Position numbers and translations under genes: made by a program | The notes under the pieces: model-generated | Told to the model about the DNA's origin: nothing | Databases searched by the model: none | The model's input: the letters and a program-made list of their open reading frames with translations, nothing else | Part shown: positions 55,064 through 63,202 of the stretch, piece by piece | How positions within the stretch are numbered: the stretch's first letter is position 1 | How the letters are laid out: each line of letters opens with the position of its first letter | DNA from: TMED109 sp002684605 | GTDB lineage: Bacteria; Pseudomonadota; Alphaproteobacteria; TMED109 | Length of the DNA: 64,000 nt | Assembly: GCA_913046335.1 (NCBI GenBank) | Contig: CAJWSU010000007.1 | Location: forward strand, 6,419-70,418 | Direction of reading: 5' to 3'

Positions 55064-56596
55064 ATGACCTTAACTAAAAATACTCTATATAATTTAATTC
55101 TTGCCATTGATGGAAATAATGTTTTTATTCAAGCTCCTGATGAATCTGATATTACATACAAAGACCTTTTAAAATATGTAGATAATACTTTTAATCAATT
55201 ATCTTCCTTAAATATTAAAAAAGGAGAGAGAATAGCTTTAGCTTTAGAAAATGGATCAGCTATGGCTTGTACATTTGTTGCAATTGCTTCAAATTTTACT
55301 TCTTGTCCATTGAACCCTGCATTTACTAAAGAAGAATTTAAATTTTATTACGATGATCTAAAAGTTAAAGCTGTAATAATAGAAGAAAATAAGCTCATTC
55401 AAGCTAGAGAAGCTGCTGAAGAATTAAATATTGAAATTATTAATTTAAAAAAGAAAACTTCATCAAATTTTATAAAATTAGATATTGAAATAAATAATAC
55501 TAATAAAAATTATTCTCCAGACTCTAATGAAGATGATATAGCCATGATTCTTCATACTTCAGGAACAACATCAAGACCCAAAATGGTTCCTCTCACTCAT
55601 AAGAATTTAATGGCATCCGCAAAAAATATTTCAACCACTTTAAATTTAAATAAGAATGATAAATGTCTAAATATTATGCCAATGTTTCATATCCATGGAC
55701 TTATAGCAGCTATTTTAGCTCCTATTTACCAATCAGGATCTATTATTACTCCTTCAGGATTTGATGCGCTCAAATTTTTTAGATGGATAGAAGAGTACAA
55801 ACCGACTTGGTACACAGCTGTACCAACTATGCACCAAGCCATTCTCAGTAGAGCACCTCGTAATATAGATATTATTCAAAATAATCCTCTAAAATTTATT
55901 AGATCATCATCAGCGTCTCTCCCATCTATAGTTATGAAAAATTTAGAAAGAGTCTTTAATACTTGTGTTATAGAATCGTATGGTATGACAGAGGCTGCAC
56001 ATCAGATGACATCAAATCCCCTACCTACAAGAAAAAGAAAGTCTGGCACTGTGGGTTTAGCTGCTGGCCCTGATGTGGCGCTACTATATAAAAACAAAAT
56101 TATTAATAATGACCAAAACAATAGAAATATTACAGGACATATAATTATAAAAGGTGAAAATATTACTAATGGATATATCAACAACCCAAAAGCTAATGCA
56201 GAAAGCTTTATTAATGGTTGGTTTTTAACAGGTGATGAAGGCATGTTCGATGATGATGGGTATCTTAAAATTACGGGAAGGTTAAAAGAAATTATCAACA
56301 GAGGTGGAGAGAAGATTAGCCCTAAAGAAATTGATGAAATCTTAATGGATAATGAGAACATTCAACAAGCTGTTGCTTTCTCTGTTCCTCATGAAAAATT
56401 AGGTGAAGACCTTTTTGCTGCAGTAGTACTTAAAGAAAATAAAATAACTAATGAAGATGAGTTAAAAGATTATTGTAAAAACCGCTTAACTAAATTTAAA
56501 ATTCCTAGAAAAATTTTAATTATTCAGGAAATTCCTAAGGGACCAACTGGAAAGTTACAGAGAATTGGCCTAGCTGAAAAACTAGGAATAAAATAA
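55064..56596 (+). CDS. AMP-forming acyl-CoA ligase, oxalyl-CoA synthetase-like
   Basis: ANL-superfamily adenylating enzyme, 510 aa. P-loop-like motif LHTSGTTSRPKMVPLTHKNL, MPMFHIHGLIAAIL, YTAVPTMHQAIL, ESYGMTEAAHQMTSNPLP, then C-terminal GWFLTGDEGMFDDDGYLKI, GRLKEIINRGGEKISP and Lys in PTGKLQR. The HTSGTTSRPK/MTEA-H pattern resembles plant AAE3 and yeast Pcs60 oxalate-CoA ligases, but substrate prediction is tentative. The ketopantoate reductase-like gene starts 1 bp after its stop. Confidence 0.88.
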   Translation: MTLTKNTLYNLILAIDGNNVFIQAPDESDITYKDLLKYVDNTFNQLSSLNIKKGERIALALENGSAMACTFVAIASNFTSCPLNPAFTKEEFKFYYDDLKVKAVIIEENKLIQAREAAEELNIEIINLKKKTSSNFIKLDIEINNTNKNYSPDSNEDDIAMILHTSGTTSRPKMVPLTHKNLMASAKNISTTLNLNKNDKCLNIMPMFHIHGLIAAILAPIYQSGSIITPSGFDALKFFRWIEEYKPTWYTAVPTMHQAILSRAPRNIDIIQNNPLKFIRSSSASLPSIVMKNLERVFNTCVIESYGMTEAAHQMTSNPLPTRKRKSGTVGLAAGPDVALLYKNKIINNDQNNRNITGHIIIKGENITNGYINNPKANAESFINGWFLTGDEGMFDDDGYLKITGRLKEIINRGGEKISPKEIDEILMDNENIQQAVAFSVPHEKLGEDLFAAVVLKENKITNEDELKDYCKNRLTKFKIPRKILIIQEIPKGPTGKLQRIGLAEKLGIK

Positions 56597-56597
56597 A

Positions 56598-57593
56598 ATG
56601 AATGTATGTATATTTGGTTCTGGTGCTATCGGAAGTTATATTGGAGCTCTATTAATGAAAAGTGGCGTCAATATTTCCTTAATTTGTAGAGGAGACCACT
56701 TAAAAGCTATTCAAAGTAATGGTTTATTAATGCAAAGTGCTCAATCTAAAAATGAATATTTTTGTAAGCCTTTAGCCACTGCTAACCCTAGTGATTTAGA
56801 AAAACAAGATTTTATAATTATTACTTTAAAAGCACATTCGGCAGCACAGACTGCTAATATGATTAAGCCATTACTGAAAGAAAATACAACTGTTGTTTCT
56901 GCTGTAAATGGCATGCCTTGGTGGTATTTTTACAAAAGTAATAACCAATACGAAAATATGAGATTAAAATCTGTTGATCCAAAAAATCTACAATGGGATT
57001 ATATTACTCCTCAAAGAAGTCTCGGCTGTGTAGTATATCCTGCAGCAGAAATTAAAGCACCTGGACACGTCTATCATTTAGAAGGAGATAGGTTCCCTAT
57101 CGGGGAGCCTGATGGTTCTACTTCAGAAAGAGTAAAAATTTTATCAAAAATGCTAATACATGCTGGTTTAAAATCGCCAGTCAGAAAAAATATTAGAGAT
57201 GATATATGGATGAAACTTTGGGGCAATTTAGCATTTAATCCAATTAGCGCATTAAGTGGAAAAACCTTAGAGGATATTGCAAATGATGAAAAACTATGCG
57301 CTATTGTAAAAAATATGATGTTAGAAGGACAAGCAGTTGCCAATGCATTAGGAGTAAACTTTCCTATTAGTTTAGAAAAACGTATTAATGGAACTAGAAA
57401 TGTAGGAGCACATAAAACCTCTACCCTACAAGACTTGGAGCTAGGAAGACCTATGGAAATTGATGCTTTAACAAAATCTGTTTCAGAGGCTGGAAAAATT
57501 GTTAATATTGCCACACCAACTATTGATAAAATATATAACCAAGTTAAAACTAAAGCAATTGAAGCGGGGTGTTACATAGATCCCAACCTATAG
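56598..57593 (+). CDS. 2-dehydropantoate 2-reductase-like protein
   Basis: ApbA/PanE-family NADPH dehydrogenase, 331 aa. N-terminal GxGxxG in CIFGSGAIGSYIGALL, ICRGDHL, central VSAVNGMPWW, and C-terminal helical domain with KLWGNLAFNPISALSGKT and RPMEIDALT. Could make pantoate for CoA, which would suit the adjacent CoA ligase, but paralogues act on other 2-keto acids. Its stop overlaps the convergent gamma-glutamyltransferase gene by 6 bp. Confidence 0.87.
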   Translation: MNVCIFGSGAIGSYIGALLMKSGVNISLICRGDHLKAIQSNGLLMQSAQSKNEYFCKPLATANPSDLEKQDFIIITLKAHSAAQTANMIKPLLKENTTVVSAVNGMPWWYFYKSNNQYENMRLKSVDPKNLQWDYITPQRSLGCVVYPAAEIKAPGHVYHLEGDRFPIGEPDGSTSERVKILSKMLIHAGLKSPVRKNIRDDIWMKLWGNLAFNPISALSGKTLEDIANDEKLCAIVKNMMLEGQAVANALGVNFPISLEKRINGTRNVGAHKTSTLQDLELGRPMEIDALTKSVSEAGKIVNIATPTIDKIYNQVKTKAIEAGCYIDPNL

Positions 57594-59180
57594 CCCGATA
57601 GCGCAGCCATCTTTTCTAGGGTCTGAACCTCCAATTAAAGAATTGTTTTTATGATTATATTGGATAACTTGACCACCTCCATGAGGCAAATCACAAATTT
57701 TAATATTATGTCCTATTAACTCTAATTGTTTTCGTATGTCTGCTGTAATGCCTTGTTCACATTCTAATACTCCATCAAAATAAAAGCTTCTAGGAAAATC
57801 AAGGCTTTCTTGAGGGTCCATATTATAATCAATAATATTTGATAAAACATGTGCTTGCCCCATAGGTTGGTAGTGCCCTCCCATTACACCGAATGATAGA
57901 AATGGCTTATCATCTTTGAGAGCTAGCGCTGGAATTATTGTATGCATTGGCCTTTTTCTTCCCTCAATAACATTAGGATGTGAAGGGTCTAATACAAAGC
58001 TAGCTCCCCTATTTTGAAATAGAACTCCTGATTCGGGTGCAACTATTCCACTTCCGAAAGAATGGAATATAGAGTTTATTAAAGACACAGCATTCTTATC
58101 TTTATCTACTACAGAAATATAAACAGTATTTGGGTGACGGGGTAAATCTGGAGTATATGAGCCTTGTAAGCAACTATCTAACTTAATTAAACTCCTCAAG
58201 CTATCTATATATTTTTCAGATAATAATTCTTGCACAGGCACATTAGAAAAATCAGGGTCTGCTAAATAATAATTTCTGTGACTGAAGGCAATTTTCGTTG
58301 CTTCTGCTTGTAAATGTATTCTCCGCGCTGAGTCAGAAGGAATATCATTAAAATTAAAGCCTTCTAATATTCTCATAATCATTAATGCTATAACACCCTG
58401 CCCATTTGGAGGACATTCATATATTTTAGCGTCTCTGTAATTTGCAGAAATAGGATTAACATAATTAGCCTCAGCTTCATAAAAATCATCTAAAGTATGT
58501 AAGCCTCCCATAGAATTCAGCTTTTTAATCATATCTTTAGCAACAGAGCCTTCATAAAAACCTGCTTTGCCTTCTTCAGAAATTCTTCTTAATGTTTCTG
58601 CTAATTGAGGTTGGTAATGAACCTCACCTGCTTTTAAAAATTTTCCATTAGGTAAAAAAATTTTTTTACAGTCCTTGTCTAAGGATAATTTTTCTATTTC
58701 TTTTTCCCATATATCGGCAATAACATCTGCAACTATATAACCACGCTCTGCGTATTGAATAGCAGGATTAAGAATTTCTTTGAGAGGCAAACTTCCATGA
58801 TCTTCTATTAATTTTATCCATCCTGCAACTCCAGTTGGTATACTAACTGCATGAGGGCTTTGAAGAGGAATACTGCCTTTAACTCCTAAATTTTCTAGTT
58901 TTTCTACTGATATGGCCGCTGGCGCGCGACCCGATGCATTCATTGCAATAACTTCTTTAGATTTATTTGGATAATAAAGACAAAAAAGGTCACCTCCTAC
59001 GCCCGTTGAATGCGGCTCAACTACTGCAAGTACAGAAGCAGCAGTTACTGCTGCATCAATCGCATTACCCCCTTGTGATAATTTATCTATAGCTGCTTTT
59101 GTTGCCAATGGATGAGATGTGGAAACCATTCCATCTAATGAATACACAGGAGATCTTCCAGGAAAATGTGTGTTTCTCAT
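57588..59180 (-). CDS. Gamma-glutamyltransferase (Ntn hydrolase)
   Basis: 530-aa proenzyme of the gamma-glutamyltranspeptidase family, YwrD-like branch. GGNAIDAAVTAASVLAVVEP and STGVGGDLFCLYY at the N-terminus, and the autocleavage nucleophile Thr352 in HPNTVYISVVDKD, with FGSGIVAPESGVLFQNRG downstream. No signal peptide is visible, so a cytosolic location is likely, unlike enteric GGT. Candidate reactions include glutathione or gamma-glutamyl peptide hydrolysis or acylase activity. Confidence 0.9.
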   Translation of the reverse strand: MRNTHFPGRSPVYSLDGMVSTSHPLATKAAIDKLSQGGNAIDAAVTAASVLAVVEPHSTGVGGDLFCLYYPNKSKEVIAMNASGRAPAAISVEKLENLGVKGSIPLQSPHAVSIPTGVAGWIKLIEDHGSLPLKEILNPAIQYAERGYIVADVIADIWEKEIEKLSLDKDCKKIFLPNGKFLKAGEVHYQPQLAETLRRISEEGKAGFYEGSVAKDMIKKLNSMGGLHTLDDFYEAEANYVNPISANYRDAKIYECPPNGQGVIALMIMRILEGFNFNDIPSDSARRIHLQAEATKIAFSHRNYYLADPDFSNVPVQELLSEKYIDSLRSLIKLDSCLQGSYTPDLPRHPNTVYISVVDKDKNAVSLINSIFHSFGSGIVAPESGVLFQNRGASFVLDPSHPNVIEGRKRPMHTIIPALALKDDKPFLSFGVMGGHYQPMGQAHVLSNIIDYNMDPQESLDFPRSFYFDGVLECEQGITADIRKQLELIGHNIKICDLPHGGGQVIQYNHKNNSLIGGSDPRKDGCAIGL

Positions 59181-59244
59181 TTATATAATCCAAAAGTTAA
59201 ATACATATTATATATAAGTTAATTTAAAAATTAAATATATAATA

Positions 59245-60789
59245 TTAAGCTATCATTAAATCTTCAAAAGCTGTTAACCCTACTTTTGCGCCCTCGCCCA
59301 TAGCAATAATAATCTGTTTATAAGGCACATTAGTAACATCTCCTGCCGCATATATTTTATCTATATTAGTTCTATTTTTTTCAGACACTAATATTTCACC
59401 ATACTTATTAGTTTCTACTAAACCTTTAATAAAGCCACTATTTGGCACTAAACCAATCTGCACAAAAACTCCCTCTAATTTCAGAGATTTTATTTCATTA
59501 TTTGATCTATCCTCATATTCCATACTTGTTACTTTTTCTCCATTTCCGATAATTCTAGTTGTTTTTGCATTAGTGATTATAGTAACATTATCTAAACTTT
59601 TGAGCTTATTTATAAGTATATCATCAGCATTTAATTTTGGAGAAAACTCAAATAAAGTAACCGTCTTAACTATACCTGCGAGATCTATAGCAGCCTCTAC
59701 TCCAGAGTTTCCACCACCTATTACACTAATATCTTTTCCTTTATAATAAGGACCATCACAATGGGGACAAAATGCAACTCCTCTGCCGTTATACTCTTTT
59801 TCTCCCTCTATACCTAGCTCTTTCCATTCTGCGCCTGTAGCTATTACTAGTGATTTACATGATATAATTTCTCCACTATCAAGATTTAATTTTTTAATAT
59901 CACCATCTTCTATACTTTCAACTTTTCTATGTTCTAATATATTTATATCATAATCTTTCATATGCTTATCTAGACTATTAGATAAATCTTTACCTTCAGT
60001 ATAATTTATAGAGATCATATTTTCTATACTTTTAGTATCTTGAATTTGACCTCCAATTCTGTCAGTTATTAAGGCAGTTTTTAAACCCTTTCTAGATGTG
60101 TAAATGGCCGATGATGACCCTGCAGGGCCTCCCCCTATTACAATTACATCATAAACTCCTAAATCTTTATTACTACTCGCAACTTCTCTTTTTCCATAAG
60201 TTTTTTCTAATTTTTCTATCAAGCTTAATAAAGTTATTTTACCAGAATGTATGAGCTTATTATTATCTACAACACTAGGAACACCTTGAATTCCTAATTC
60301 ACTTATTAGGTCAGGCGTAAACTCTCCATCTACCATTTCATGATGAAAGTCATCTTTTAATACTGCAATTAAATTTAAACTTTGAACAACTTCAGGACAA
60401 TTCTCACATGATAATGAAATAAAAGTTTTTAGGCTTATACTTCCTTTTATTTGTTTTATTCTTTCAACCAACATTTGATCCGGAAATTTTCCTTTTAAAT
60501 CAGAGTTTAAAATTGAAAGAACTAAAGAACTAAATTCGTGTCCACCTGGTATGCCAGAAAAAGTAATACTAGATTTTTTTTGAGAATTGAAGATTCTAAA
60601 TTTAGGGTAGCTAGAAACTTCATGGGATTCCTCTAAAATAATTTTATTTGAAGTAGAAGACACCCCTTGTAACATATCTAATAATTCATTTTGTTTACTG
60701 TGACTTGATTTATAATATGATAAATAAATATTGTTTTCTAATTTTTCAAACACAGTCTTAAGTTGACTTAAAATTGCTGCTTCTAACAT
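59245..60789 (-). CDS. ahpF: Alkyl hydroperoxide reductase subunit F
   Basis: NAD(P)H- and FAD-dependent disulfide reductase that recycles AhpC, 514 aa. The N-terminal tandem thioredoxin-fold domain has Cys128/Cys131 in SCENCPE; the FAD domain begins VIGGGPAGSSSAIYTSRKG, the catalytic pair is CPHC in AFCPHCDGPYYKG, and the NAD site is VIGGGNSGVEAAIDLAG. It lies 61 bp downstream of ahpC, separated by a strong hairpin. Confidence 0.97.
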   Translation of the reverse strand: MLEAAILSQLKTVFEKLENNIYLSYYKSSHSKQNELLDMLQGVSSTSNKIILEESHEVSSYPKFRIFNSQKKSSITFSGIPGGHEFSSLVLSILNSDLKGKFPDQMLVERIKQIKGSISLKTFISLSCENCPEVVQSLNLIAVLKDDFHHEMVDGEFTPDLISELGIQGVPSVVDNNKLIHSGKITLLSLIEKLEKTYGKREVASSNKDLGVYDVIVIGGGPAGSSSAIYTSRKGLKTALITDRIGGQIQDTKSIENMISINYTEGKDLSNSLDKHMKDYDINILEHRKVESIEDGDIKKLNLDSGEIISCKSLVIATGAEWKELGIEGEKEYNGRGVAFCPHCDGPYYKGKDISVIGGGNSGVEAAIDLAGIVKTVTLFEFSPKLNADDILINKLKSLDNVTIITNAKTTRIIGNGEKVTSMEYEDRSNNEIKSLKLEGVFVQIGLVPNSGFIKGLVETNKYGEILVSEKNRTNIDKIYAAGDVTNVPYKQIIIAMGEGAKVGLTAFEDLMIA

Positions 60790-60814
60790 ATTTTGCTCTC
60801 AATAAATATCAGTT

Positions 60815-60842
60815 CAAAGGGCTCTTTAAAAAGAGCCCTTTG
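60815..60842. terminator. Hairpin between ahpC and ahpF
   Basis: CAAAGGGCTCTTT (60815-60827) and its exact complement AAAGAGCCCTTTG (60830-60842) form a strong stem. No U-tract follows on the minus strand, so it may attenuate or protect mRNA rather than fully terminate, letting ahpC be expressed more than ahpF. Confidence 0.65.
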
Positions 60843-60850
60843 TGTAAGAT

Positions 60851-61417
60851 CTATATTTTACCAACCAAATCTAAACCTGGTTTTAGTGTTTCACTGCCAG
60901 GTTGCCATTTAGCTGGACAAACTTCATCAGGATTTTCTCTGATATATTGAGCAGCTTGTGTTTTTCTAAATAATTCATCTGCATTTCTACCTATTCCATT
61001 ATCATGCATTTCTGCAAGTTTTATTTCGCCTTCTGGGTTAACTAAAAATGTTCCTCTATAAGCCATGCCTTCGTCTTCTTTGTATACCCCAAATGCTTTT
61101 GTTAAGAAACCTGTAGGATCTGCTAGCATTGGATACTTAATTTTTCTAATAGTATCAGACGCATCGTGCCAAGCCTTATGTGAAAAATGAGTGTCTGTAC
61201 TTACAGAATAAACTTCTACACCTATATCTTGGAATTCTTTGTATTTGTTAGCCATATCTTCTAATTCTGTAGGACAGATAAATGTAAAATCCGCAGGATA
61301 AAAGAAAAAAATTGACCATTTACCCTCTAGATCTTTAGAGTTAACTTCAATAAATTCTTCATTTTGATATGCTTTAACTTTAAAATCTGTAATTTTACTA
61401 TTAATAATTGTATCCAC
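60851..61417 (-). CDS. ahpC: Peroxiredoxin AhpC
   Basis: Typical 2-Cys peroxiredoxin reducing H2O2 and organic hydroperoxides, 188 aa from GTG 61417. Peroxidatic Cys48 in FTFICPTEL, resolving Cys167 in EVCPAKW, with VYSVSTDTHFSHKAWHD and C-terminal DLVGKI. GTG is preferred because GGAGG (61423-61427) sits 5 nt upstream; the in-frame ATG 61429 would start before that site, and the family N-terminus fits the shorter form. AhpF follows downstream. A PerR/Irr-like palindrome lies 32 bp upstream. Confidence 0.96.
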   Translation of the reverse strand: MDTIINSKITDFKVKAYQNEEFIEVNSKDLEGKWSIFFFYPADFTFICPTELEDMANKYKEFQDIGVEVYSVSTDTHFSHKAWHDASDTIRKIKYPMLADPTGFLTKAFGVYKEDEGMAYRGTFLVNPEGEIKLAEMHDNGIGRNADELFRKTQAAQYIRENPDEVCPAKWQPGSETLKPGLDLVGKI

Positions 61418-61448
61418 ACTAACCTCCATTAATTTAATTAAACAACAC

Positions 61449-61465
61449 TTTAGAATAATTCTAAA
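61449..61465. promoter_or_regulatory. PerR/Irr-type palindromic operator upstream of ahpC
   Basis: TTTAGAATAATTCTAAA is a perfect palindrome with 8-bp arms around a central A. It has the 7-1-7 layout of PerR boxes and matches the Irr iron-control element consensus of alphaproteobacteria (TTTAGAA, three bases, TTCTAAA). It overlaps the edge of the predicted ahpC -10 region, a position suited to repression. Confidence 0.6.
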
Positions 61466-61490
61466 TTATATAATTATAGATATATGTCAA
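61465..61490 (-). promoter_or_regulatory. Predicted ahpC promoter
   Basis: On the minus strand a perfect TTGACA (61490 to 61485) precedes TATAAT (61470 to 61465). Spacing is only 14 bp; the alternative TAATTT gives 16 bp. The palindromic operator lies immediately downstream, 30-50 bp before the ahpC start codon. Confidence 0.45.
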
Positions 61491-61547
61491 TAATATAAGA
61501 ATTAGTAAAAATATATAAAATATTTAAAAATAAATTTAATATTTTTT

Positions 61548-61641
61548 GAAAAGACTTCTAGAGCATTTAAAAAGGAGGTACTCTAAATAAATACTCTAGA
61601 AATAATAATAAGAAGAAATAGTATTAAAACCAAACCTCTTT
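61548..61641 (-). ncRNA. Candidate small RNA 1 with anti-SD loop
   Basis: The minus strand carries a 14-bp stem (plus-strand arms 61556-61569 and 61588-61601) with one U-G wobble, which would be a C-A mismatch in plus-strand RNA. Its 18-nt loop contains ACCUCCUUUU, nearly the 3' end of 16S rRNA. UCUUUU follows the stem (61554-61549). A promoter lies upstream: TTGACA at 61675-61670 with TAAATA 17 bp further or TATAAA 15 bp further. No reading frame is present. Boundaries are estimates of about 94 nt; existence is inferred from structure. Confidence 0.45.
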
Positions 61642-61674
61642 TCTTATATTTATAATAATATAAATATGATGTCA

Positions 61675-61697
61675 ATGAGAATGATTCGCATTCTCAT
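61675..61697. promoter_or_regulatory. Fur-box-like palindrome 1
   Basis: ATGAGAATG and CATTCTCAT are 9-bp perfect arms around ATTCG. The core GAGAATGATTCGCATTCTC agrees with the classical 19-bp Fur box at 14 positions. The minus-strand -35 TTGACA of candidate small RNA 1 abuts and overlaps its edge by one base. Confidence 0.6.
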
Positions 61698-61728
61698 ATA
61701 AAAAATCTTGTGAAAATTTAGTATCATT

Positions 61729-61837
61729 AAAAATTAACTTATTTAGCAAAATATTTTTAAAGTTAAGTCCCAAGGCAATAAAACCAGTGGAGGCTAATTT
61801 TTTTACCTTGGGCCAAACAATATTACAATTAATTATT
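61729..61837 (-). ncRNA. Candidate small RNA 2 with CCUCCA loop
   Basis: Minus-strand arms CCCAAGGTAAAAAAATTAG and CTGGTTTTATTGCCTTGGG (plus coordinates 61794-61812 and 61769-61787) pair over 19 positions with one mismatch and several U-G wobbles around the hexaloop CCUCCA (61793-61788). In plus-strand RNA the wobbles become C-A mismatches. Further on, a 7-bp stem (61760-61766 with 61734-61740) followed by five U resembles a weak terminator. The promoter is TTGACA 61870-61865, 17 bp, TATATA 61847-61842. About 108 nt; boundaries estimated. Confidence 0.5.
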
Positions 61838-61869
61838 GTAATATATATATAGAATGATTAATATTGTCA

Positions 61870-61892
61870 ATGAGAATGATTATCATTCTCAT
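61870..61892. promoter_or_regulatory. Fur-box-like palindrome 2
   Basis: A perfect 23-bp palindrome: arm ATGAGAATGAT, central T, arm ATCATTCTCAT. The 19-bp core matches the classical Fur box at 16 positions. It overlaps the -35 of candidate small RNA 2 by one base (minus strand) and lies about 57 bp before the start codon of the beta-propeller gene (plus strand), so it could control both directions. Confidence 0.7.
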
Positions 61893-61948
61893 AATATTAA
61901 GTTGGGGTATTTAAATTATTAATTTGGGAATACTTTAAAGGAATAACA

Positions 61949-63175
61949 ATGTATATGAGAAAAAAAGATAAAGTAATTATGTCTATGCTTGTAACTGGAA
62001 TTATTTTACTTACAACATTAATACTTTTTGCGTCGTTTGGGGCAAAGGCTGATACTTCTTATAAGCCTAATTCAGACATTCATGCTAGTGTTCATTCGAC
62101 ATCTGCTGTAGTTAAACAGGTTCTTAGTAAGTTTGATAACCCTGAAGCAGCAATATTTAGTCATGATGGGAAACATGTTTTTATCTCTAATTCTGCAGAA
62201 ATAGGTGATAGAGGAGCAGGCTTTTCATGGACAGAAAATGAAGGCTATATAAGTAAATTAAGTGTTAATAGTAATGGAACACTTACTATGGTCGAAGAAA
62301 AACTGATTACTGGTATTAGTTCTCCATTAGGAATGGGTGTCCTTCCAGTTTCTACAGGAATGTTTCCTGCAGGTACTATATTTTTATGTGTAGGTTCTGC
62401 TCCAATAGTAGACCAAGATGGCAAAACTATTACAGATAGGAACAGAATGAGATCTAAGCTTTTAGCATTTAATACAGATGGTAAAATTTTAGGTGAAATA
62501 GATACTGGAGCCGGATCAATTTTTGAAAAAATAACTGGAAACCCTATTATTTTAATTAATGCCTTAGGTTTTGATAAAGATGGCAACCTATTTGTTGCTG
62601 ACACTGCATTTGGCGGAGCTCAATTCGATCCTCCATGGGATGGGGCTGGCGGATTATGGAAAATACCTGTAGACAGCTTAGACGCATTAGCTTCAGGAAA
62701 AACAGCGTCAAAAATGCCTGAATTTCTTGCTATTCCAGGAAATCCAGACGGTGTAGAAGTATCTCCTATAGACGGAATGGTATATGTAAACACAGTTGGC
62801 CCCGTTGCTGGAGCGCCAGACCCTGCTAACGGAGGAATATATGCTATCAGCGACATGAAAACTTTGCCTGCTCCTATGGATCATAATTTAGGTGCTTTAG
62901 ATGGTTTAGATTTTACCGCACAAGGAACGATGGTTAATACACAAATTAGAGCTGATATGCCTGTTGGTCTTTATGTTAACTGTATAGGAAAGGAAGCTGC
63001 TGCTCTGGAATTAGTTCCAAATGTTGAACTATCAGGTCCAGCTGATATAGCAATAAGACAAATGGATGATGGCAGCTATATGATAGTTGTTCCTGAATTA
63101 TCTGCTCGAGATAACACTCCAGGAGATGATGATGTAACCGTATTAGTAGTAGCTAGTACATTTGACTGCCGATAA
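61949..63175 (+). CDS. Exported beta-propeller (NHL/SMP-30-like) protein
   Basis: 408 aa. N-terminal signal segment (VIMSMLVTGIILLTTLILFA, cleavage likely after AKA near residue 34), then repeated strands with Asp/Gly-rich turns typical of six-bladed propellers (FSHDGKHVFISNSA, GFDKDGNLFVADTAFGG, EVSPIDGMVYVNT). One Cys near 130, one mid-protein and one at the C-terminus. AAGGA is 6 nt before the ATG. A Fur-like box immediately upstream suggests iron-responsive expression. Not recognised as a specific enzyme; lactonase-like or binding roles are possible. Confidence 0.8.
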   Translation: MYMRKKDKVIMSMLVTGIILLTTLILFASFGAKADTSYKPNSDIHASVHSTSAVVKQVLSKFDNPEAAIFSHDGKHVFISNSAEIGDRGAGFSWTENEGYISKLSVNSNGTLTMVEEKLITGISSPLGMGVLPVSTGMFPAGTIFLCVGSAPIVDQDGKTITDRNRMRSKLLAFNTDGKILGEIDTGAGSIFEKITGNPIILINALGFDKDGNLFVADTAFGGAQFDPPWDGAGGLWKIPVDSLDALASGKTASKMPEFLAIPGNPDGVEVSPIDGMVYVNTVGPVAGAPDPANGGIYAISDMKTLPAPMDHNLGALDGLDFTAQGTMVNTQIRADMPVGLYVNCIGKEAAALELVPNVELSGPADIAIRQMDDGSYMIVVPELSARDNTPGDDDVTVLVVASTFDCR

Positions 63176-63202
63176 AAAAAATCTTTTATCTCGGGGGAGA
63201 AT

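Larger units (their letters stand above)
61418..61948. other. 530-bp regulatory region between ahpC and beta-propeller gene
   Basis: No credible coding frame. From left to right it holds the ahpC RBS and promoter, a PerR/Irr-like palindrome, the hairpin of candidate small RNA 1, a Fur-like box, the terminator-like stem and hairpin of candidate small RNA 2, a palindrome with arms ATTACAAT and ATTGTAAT (about 61822-61842), a second Fur-like box and the RBS (AAGGA) of the next gene. Perfect minus-strand TTGACA elements recur at about 185-195 bp intervals. Confidence 0.7.

Noticed and set aside
61572..61579. AAGGAGGT on the plus strand, looks like an ideal Shine-Dalgarno site
   Set aside because: No start codon lies at a usable distance, and no reading frame follows. 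It is the complement of the CCUCC-containing loop of candidate small RNA 1.
61769..61812. Possible metabolite riboswitch for the plus-strand gene
   Set aside because: The plus-strand fold has C-A mismatches that are wobbles on the minus strand, and no known riboswitch consensus was recognised.
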